From positions 1-19,611 of the forward strand of contig JAPSFM010000101.1 in assembly GCA_035063885.1 (NCBI GenBank): 19,611 nt of DNA, read 5' to 3'. This stretch comes from CAADGY01 sp900696665 (GTDB lineage Bacteria; Acidobacteriota; Terriglobia; Bryobacterales; Bryobacteraceae). Below, piece after piece: positions 15,113-19,611 of this stretch (positions are counted from its first letter, which is position 1; each line of letters begins with the position of its first letter). A program made the position numbers and the translations under genes. Under the pieces are notes generated by a model, which saw nothing but the letters and a program-made list of their open reading frames with translations, did not search any database and was not told the origin of the DNA.

Positions 15113-16233
15113 CGGTATAGGAAATCCACCGGAAACCATGCGATTTGCGTGCGGCTCAAGCGGGGAAGGCCGCTGCCGCCTGCCACATAGGCCAGCAACA
15201 CACGATCGCGCCAAAAATCGATCGCGGTGTAACAGTACCAACCCTGCGGATCGGTCAGGATGTTCTTCCGGTTGCTCCACGTCTTCCCCTCGTCGCGGGA
15301 GATGGCGACGCTCAGCGGTGTGCGGAGACCGCCCTTGCCCGCGTCATCATCGGCGCGCATCGCGGCATCGGCATCCGTGTGATCGTTCCACACCGCCAGA
15401 AGATCCCCCGTCTTCGGAATCCGCTCGATGGAAGCCGGCGAAAGCGGCGAGACGAGCGTAGACGGTGCGGCCCCGGACCACGTTTCGCCGCCGTCGCGGG
15501 AATACGCTACATACTGGCTGCCCAGCATGGTCCGGCAGAAGACCATCAGGCGTCCATCCTTCAACTCCACGACTCCCGGCTCCTGCAACCCGGCTTGGCT
15601 CGGTACGGGACACTCGATGATGGCCTTACTGCGCCGCCATTTTTTCCCCATGTCGTCGGAAAGATAGAACATCACCCTGCCGCGGCGGGTCCACTTGCCG
15701 CCTTCGGTGTGCAATGCGACGGGGAGCACCAGACGGCCGCGTTTCAACTCCACGGCCCGATCGTTATTGAGAACGAAATAGCCCGGATCGGGCGTACAAT
15801 CCACCGCTTCGCTCCACGTCTTGCCTTCATCGGAAGACGTTCGCAGCATGGCACGGCAATCTGTCTGCGAGTTCTTGCGCAGATAGAAGAACAGAATGCG
15901 GTCGCGGGCACGCAGGAAGGAAACGCTCATCACGTTCATTCCGCCCTCGTTTTCGAGCAACGTACGGTCCTCGCTGCTCCAGGAGGCTCCGCCATCGGAA
16001 GAAGTGCGAGACGCGATGAAAGCGGCATCGTCGTCTCCGCCTCCGCCGGTGAACTTCGTATAGGCGAACAGGAGCGTCCCGTCCTTCAGTTGGATGAAGT
16101 CCCCCTCTGTATTCCGCGGGTTGCCCGGGCCGGGCGGCAGCAATGAAATGAAATGGACTTCGCTCTGCTGCGCGTGGACGAACCCGCGCGCGCCCACACC
16201 CGCCAATCCAGTCAAAAAAGTCCGGCGTCTCAT
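15109..16233 (-). CDS. Tat-exported BNR/sialidase-like protein
   Basis: 374 aa. The N-terminus MRRRTFLTGLAGVGARGF is a twin-arginine signal, unlike the Sec-type signal of the other sialidase-like protein (9470-10558). Five Asp boxes are present: SSDGGASW (78-85), SSDEGKTW (133-140), SDDMGKKW (192-199), SRDGGETW (245-252) and SRDEGKTW (312-319). LQEPGVVELKDGRLM around 216-230 probably includes an active-site glutamate. The start ATG is 3 nt after the receptor stop and has no ribosome-binding site, so it is probably translated by reinitiation. It may process a glycan recruited by the receptor. True sialidase activity is not established by sequence. Confidence 0.87.
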   Translation of the reverse strand: MRRRTFLTGLAGVGARGFVHAQQSEVHFISLLPPGPGNPRNTEGDFIQLKDGTLLFAYTKFTGGGGDDDAAFIASRTSSDGGASWSSEDRTLLENEGGMNVMSVSFLRARDRILFFYLRKNSQTDCRAMLRTSSDEGKTWSEAVDCTPDPGYFVLNNDRAVELKRGRLVLPVALHTEGGKWTRRGRVMFYLSDDMGKKWRRSKAIIECPVPSQAGLQEPGVVELKDGRLMVFCRTMLGSQYVAYSRDGGETWSGAAPSTLVSPLSPASIERIPKTGDLLAVWNDHTDADAAMRADDDAGKGGLRTPLSVAISRDEGKTWSNRKNILTDPQGWYCYTAIDFWRDRVLLAYVAGGSGLPRLSRTQIAWFPVDFLYR

Positions 16234-16236
16234 GAT

Positions 16237-19200
16237 TCAAAAAGCGTATCGCAGAACGAACTGCATGATGCGAGGCGCACGCGTGCCCGAGATAATTCCG
16301 AACTGCTGCGGCGACTCCATGTTGGTATTGGCTCCGCCCCATTGGGTATGGTTGAAGGCGTTGAACATCTCCCACCGGAACTCGAGAGTATGCCCCTCCA
16401 CGATGCTCGTATCCTTGAACAACTGGAGATCGAAGTTATTCACTCCGGCACTGACCAGAATATTCCGCCCGGCATTTCCCACACGGCGTTCGGCGCCGCC
16501 TGCCGCAAGTACGCGGAAGGCATTCACATCGTAGAAGCGTTGCATGCTCCGTTCACTCTTCGACAGGTTGCCGTCGCCGATGCGATCCGGGCGGGCGGCG
16601 CAGGCGACGGCACAGATGCCGGTACGCGACAGCGCCATGGAAGGCGACTGCGGCAGCCCCGTCTGAAAGAACGTCATACCGCGAACGCCCCAACCGCTGA
16701 CGAGCTTGTCCGCAACGCCGGAAGCGTCCGCAAGCAGCGGCCTTCCTTTTCCGAACGGAAGCCGGTATTCGTAAGCGGCGGAAAAGCGATGGGGGGCGTT
16801 GAAGTCCGAAGGACCCTTCGCCGTGCCCCGGTTAAAGGGATCGGTCCATAGCGGCGCGCTGTTCAGCGTGGAGGCCAGATCCAGCGATTTCGACCAGGTG
16901 TAAGCAATCAGGTAGCTCAGGCCGCTATAGAAGCGCTGTTCCGCTTTGAATCCCAGGCCGTGGAACCAGCTCCGGCCCCAGACACTTTCCGCCTGAATGC
17001 GGGCGAACTGCGGATATGGCAGTTGCGATTGCACGTTGCCCGGTCCGGGCGCGCGAAAGTTGATGTTATCGAACACCAGCAGATTGACCCCGCTCGAACC
17101 TTGGTATAGGGCTTCGATCATGAAGCTGTTCGAAAGCTGTTGCTGAATACTGAAATTCCATTGCTGGATTTTCCCGTAAGGAAATTTCCGCGACAGAAAA
17201 GGGAAGATGCTCAGCGGCGCGTTGCGAAGCGTTTCTTCGGCGGCGCTTCCCGCCTCGGGGTTGTAGCCAAGGTTCGGAATACGAGGGTCTGCAGTCCAGA
17301 TGGGACGCAGGGTGTTTGGAGCGAAGTCGTTGGTGGAGGCGAGCGAAGGCATCTGCGGAGCGTCAAAGTAGATGCCATATCCACCGCGCAGCACCGTCTT
17401 CGCATGCAGGCTGTACGCAAATCCGAATCTCGGCTGGAAATTATTCGTATCAGCGTCGTACGGCCGGGTTTCGTCAACAAGCCGGTAAGGAATGTCGGGG
17501 CGGACATTGCGGTAGAAGTCCTCTATCAGTACTATGTTTTTCGCCTGGCGTGAGATCAGCATCTCGCCGCTCGTTACGTCGAAGCCCAACCCGCCGTTAT
17601 CGCCCTGTTTGAGCGCTGTCTCCACTTCATAACGTAGCCCGATGTTCAGCGTCAGGCGATCGGTGACTTTCCAATCGTCCTGAAAGAAAGCGCCCGCGTA
17701 GGTCAACCGCGAGTTCCACAACGTAGCGCGCGCCGTCTTGCTCACGCTGGAGGCCAGCCCCAAAAGAAAATCCGCTGCGTTATTCCCGGTGTACCGGTTC
17801 GCAAACGACGTCGACCCATTACCACCCGTGTAGAACATATTCGTCCGAATCTGGCGAATATCACCACCGAACTTGATGGTATGCCGGCCTTTGTTCCACA
17901 GCGCACTCTCCTGCAACTGGTAGTTGTTCATCGTGCGGTAATTGGGTGTCACTTCGCTCGGGAATGTGTATCCCGCAACCCCGACGCTGGGGGCGGCCCA
18001 GAACAACGGGTCGGTAGAGGCCAGGGTATTCTTGATTCCGGCGGGAGTAATCAGGTCCTGACGGAAGGAATTGAGAGTGCCCAGCAGGTTGTGGTAGCGC
18101 GTGTAGCCAAGCGCCAAGCTATTGACAACCGACGGCGTTATAACGTGGTTCCAATTGACGCTGGCGCTTTGCGCGCGGAGCCTGAAATCGCGCCCGCCCG
18201 AGTTCGCGGGAGCAGGAAGCATTGGCGGGGTGCGAAGCGTCTCTTCGTTGTACAGGTACCTGCCGGAAATGTTGTCTTTCGCGCCCAGATTGTAATCGAT
18301 CCGCCCGACGGCATAATCGCGATTCGTGCGCCCTGAAGGCACACCGTTGAAAATGAAATTGCGTGCCGGGTCGCCGGGATTGTTAGGAAGCGGCACTAAT
18401 TCCAGAATGCGCCGGGAAATCGGATCGATCCGGTTTTGCGAAATGGTATTGTTGGGAAACGGCGCTCCCGTACTCGGATCGACGATGGCGGTTGAGAAGA
18501 TGCCGTTCCGCTCGTTCTCCGTCATCACCCGCCCCACCGGAGGGTTTCCCGTGGCGGCTTCACGGAAGCCTTCATAGTTGCCAAAGAAGAAAAGCTTGTC
18601 ACGGACGATTGGTCCACCCAGCGAACCTCCAAACTGATTGCGCTTGAGCGGGCTGACCCGGTCTGAAAAGAACGGGCGGGCATCGAATTTGTCATTGCGC
18701 AGAAACTCGTAAAGCGAGCCGTGGAGATTATTCGTACCGGTCTTCGTGGCCACGTTGATGATGACGCCGCCGCCGCGTCCGAACTCGGCGGGCGCCATGC
18801 CGGTCTGTACCTTGAATTCGCTGATGGCCTCCACAGACGCTCCAACCGCGAGGCTGTTCCGCCCGCTTTCGCGATTGTCGATGCCATCGATCTGGTAATT
18901 GTTTTGTTCGGGCCGCTGCCCGGCGGCTGCGGGCATGGGGGATTCACGGTTGATTTCCGTCGACCGGAAATCTCCGGTAGCGGGCGTCGCCATGGGAACC
19001 AGAAATGTCAGTTGCAAAAACTGGCGGGCGCTGAGCGGCAAGCTCAACACCTGTTCCGTCTTGATCACTTCGCCCGCTTGCGAAGTCTCCGCCTCCAGCA
19101 TCGGGGCCGTGCTTTCCACCGTCACGGTGTCGCTTACGGATCCGACCTGCAAGCGGACATCGACGCTGCGGACCTGTAGAATCTCGACGGCGATGCCGGT

Positions 19201-19482
19201 CTGTACTTCTGTCTTGAAACCATCGCGCTCCACTCGAACTGAATAAGTTCCCGCCGGAAGGAAGGAAACACGGTAAAGTCCCTCGCCGGAAGTCAGGGTC
19301 GTTCTGGTAAGTCCTGTTTCTTCATTGCGAACGGTTACTTTCGCATCCGCGACCACTGCGTCGGAGGCATCGCGTACGGTGCCGCTGATCGCACCGGTGG
19401 TGGTTTGGGGCAAACAGGGGACCACCGCGAGCACGGAAACCGAGATCACAGCCAAAGCATAACGAAGCGGCAATTTGGACAT
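16237..19482 (-). CDS. Oar-type TonB-dependent receptor
   Basis: 1081 aa, complete. Signal peptide (MSKLPLRYALAVISVSVLAV and following), CarboxypepD_reg domain at about 30-115 (ISGTVRDASDAVVADAKVTV, LPAGTYSVRVERDGF), plug domain with NNYQIDGIDNRESGR and FGRGGGVIINVATKTGTN, then the beta-barrel ending in the outer-membrane signature FVLRYAF with terminal phenylalanine. GAGAGGTG upstream supports ATG 19482. It is the first gene of the operon receptor, sialidase-like, FG-GAP, regulator. This SusC-like arrangement without SusD is normal in Acidobacteria and suggests uptake of an oligosaccharide or glycopeptide. Its promoter carries the operator with one mismatch. Confidence 0.93.
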   Translation of the reverse strand: MSKLPLRYALAVISVSVLAVVPCLPQTTTGAISGTVRDASDAVVADAKVTVRNEETGLTRTTLTSGEGLYRVSFLPAGTYSVRVERDGFKTEVQTGIAVEILQVRSVDVRLQVGSVSDTVTVESTAPMLEAETSQAGEVIKTEQVLSLPLSARQFLQLTFLVPMATPATGDFRSTEINRESPMPAAAGQRPEQNNYQIDGIDNRESGRNSLAVGASVEAISEFKVQTGMAPAEFGRGGGVIINVATKTGTNNLHGSLYEFLRNDKFDARPFFSDRVSPLKRNQFGGSLGGPIVRDKLFFFGNYEGFREAATGNPPVGRVMTENERNGIFSTAIVDPSTGAPFPNNTISQNRIDPISRRILELVPLPNNPGDPARNFIFNGVPSGRTNRDYAVGRIDYNLGAKDNISGRYLYNEETLRTPPMLPAPANSGGRDFRLRAQSASVNWNHVITPSVVNSLALGYTRYHNLLGTLNSFRQDLITPAGIKNTLASTDPLFWAAPSVGVAGYTFPSEVTPNYRTMNNYQLQESALWNKGRHTIKFGGDIRQIRTNMFYTGGNGSTSFANRYTGNNAADFLLGLASSVSKTARATLWNSRLTYAGAFFQDDWKVTDRLTLNIGLRYEVETALKQGDNGGLGFDVTSGEMLISRQAKNIVLIEDFYRNVRPDIPYRLVDETRPYDADTNNFQPRFGFAYSLHAKTVLRGGYGIYFDAPQMPSLASTNDFAPNTLRPIWTADPRIPNLGYNPEAGSAAEETLRNAPLSIFPFLSRKFPYGKIQQWNFSIQQQLSNSFMIEALYQGSSGVNLLVFDNINFRAPGPGNVQSQLPYPQFARIQAESVWGRSWFHGLGFKAEQRFYSGLSYLIAYTWSKSLDLASTLNSAPLWTDPFNRGTAKGPSDFNAPHRFSAAYEYRLPFGKGRPLLADASGVADKLVSGWGVRGMTFFQTGLPQSPSMALSRTGICAVACAARPDRIGDGNLSKSERSMQRFYDVNAFRVLAAGGAERRVGNAGRNILVSAGVNNFDLQLFKDTSIVEGHTLEFRWEMFNAFNHTQWGGANTNMESPQQFGIISGTRAPRIMQFVLRYAF

Positions 19483-19541
19483 TCCGAAGCACCTCTCACG
19501 AAAAGTTAACCGAGTATGTCATACCGTCGACAGTTTTGCAA
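19483..19541 (-). promoter_or_regulatory. Promoter and operator of the receptor-to-regulator operon
   Basis: Minus strand: -35 TTGCAA (19541-19536), 17-nt spacer, -10 CATACT (19518-19513). The spacer holds CTGTCGACGG (19533-19524), 9 of 10 identical to the palindrome at the lyase and sialidase promoters, with the same 2-nt and 5-nt offsets. Unlike those, this promoter has a real leader of about 24 nt with a GAGAGGTG ribosome-binding site before ATG 19482. Confidence 0.65.
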
Positions 19542-19611
19542 TAAGGATTTCGGCCCGGGGCTCGCGTCACTCCACTGCGGCAGACCCGCCCGCTGGAACC
19601 TTCTCCGTGCG
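19542..19611. other. Right-edge sequence
   Basis: Seventy GC-rich bases upstream of the receptor promoter. I see no gene start, stop or repeat that can be assigned; it may be the edge of a neighbouring feature. Confidence 0.3.

Noticed and set aside
14075..15190. 371-codon open frame on the plus strand
   Set aside because: It lies antisense to the FG-GAP gene; the repeated aspartate/glycine codons leave the opposite strand free of stops. No start signals or protein-like domains.
15145..16146. 333-codon open frame on the plus strand
   Set aside because: Antisense shadow of the Tat sialidase-like gene, which has a signal peptide and five Asp boxes.

Overview
The window looks like a chromosomal segment of an Acidobacteriota bacterium, most likely in the Bryobacterales/Solibacter group. 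This is inferred from high GC, large Oar-type TonB-dependent receptors with an N-terminal carboxypeptidase-regulatory domain, secreted BNR/sialidase-like, FG-GAP and PIG-L proteins, Tat signals, and very tight gene packing. It cannot be proven without a database search.

Layout. (1) 1-908, minus: the first ~302 residues of an Oar-type outer-membrane receptor that continues off the left edge. (2) 1063-3012: a graveyard of phage-like gene fragments (in-frame stop, frame switches) surrounding an orphan BrnA-type antitoxin whose BrnT-like toxin is reduced to about 20 codons behind an intact-looking 23-bp operator. (3) 3079-4894, plus: a secreted PIG-L/LmbE deacetylase and a Tat-exported sugar isomerase-like TIM-barrel protein. 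(4) 4895-5638: a less GC-rich stretch without a recognisable gene. (5) 5639-6382, plus: an SGNH hydrolase whose 3' end runs antisense into the next gene. (6) 6285-9030: a DapA/NanA-family lyase (minus), divergent from a threonine-synthase-like PLP enzyme and an SDR (plus). (7) 9032-9270: a frameshifted phage tail-collar remnant. (8) 9470-12453, plus: an operon of a BNR/sialidase-like protein, an AstE/aspartoacylase-like zinc hydrolase and a kelch protein. (9) 19482-12457, minus: an operon of a 1081-aa Oar-type receptor, a Tat-exported BNR/sialidase-like protein, a ten-motif FG-GAP protein and a GntR/FadR (FCD) regulator. It is convergent with the preceding operon, with only 3 bp between them.

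The most interesting signal is a shared regulatory element. The palindrome CTGTCGACAG (one copy with one mismatch) sits in exactly the same place, 2 nt after the -35 and 5 nt before the -10 inside a 17-bp spacer, in three promoters: the lyase gene, the first sialidase operon, and the receptor operon that ends with the FadR-family regulator. The lyase copy also lies in the divergent promoter of the PLP enzyme. I infer that the regulator represses all these units, including its own operon, by occluding RNA polymerase. In the lyase, PLP-enzyme and first sialidase promoters the predicted transcription start falls on or within about 1-2 nt of the start codon, predicting leaderless mRNAs.

Together the genes suggest uptake and breakdown of an acylated, possibly sialic- or ulosonic-acid-like substrate: receptor import, secreted glycosidase-like and deacylating enzymes, and a cytoplasmic aldolase-type lyase. 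The lyase lacks the usual carboxylate-binding motif, so the substrate is probably not N-acetylneuraminate itself.
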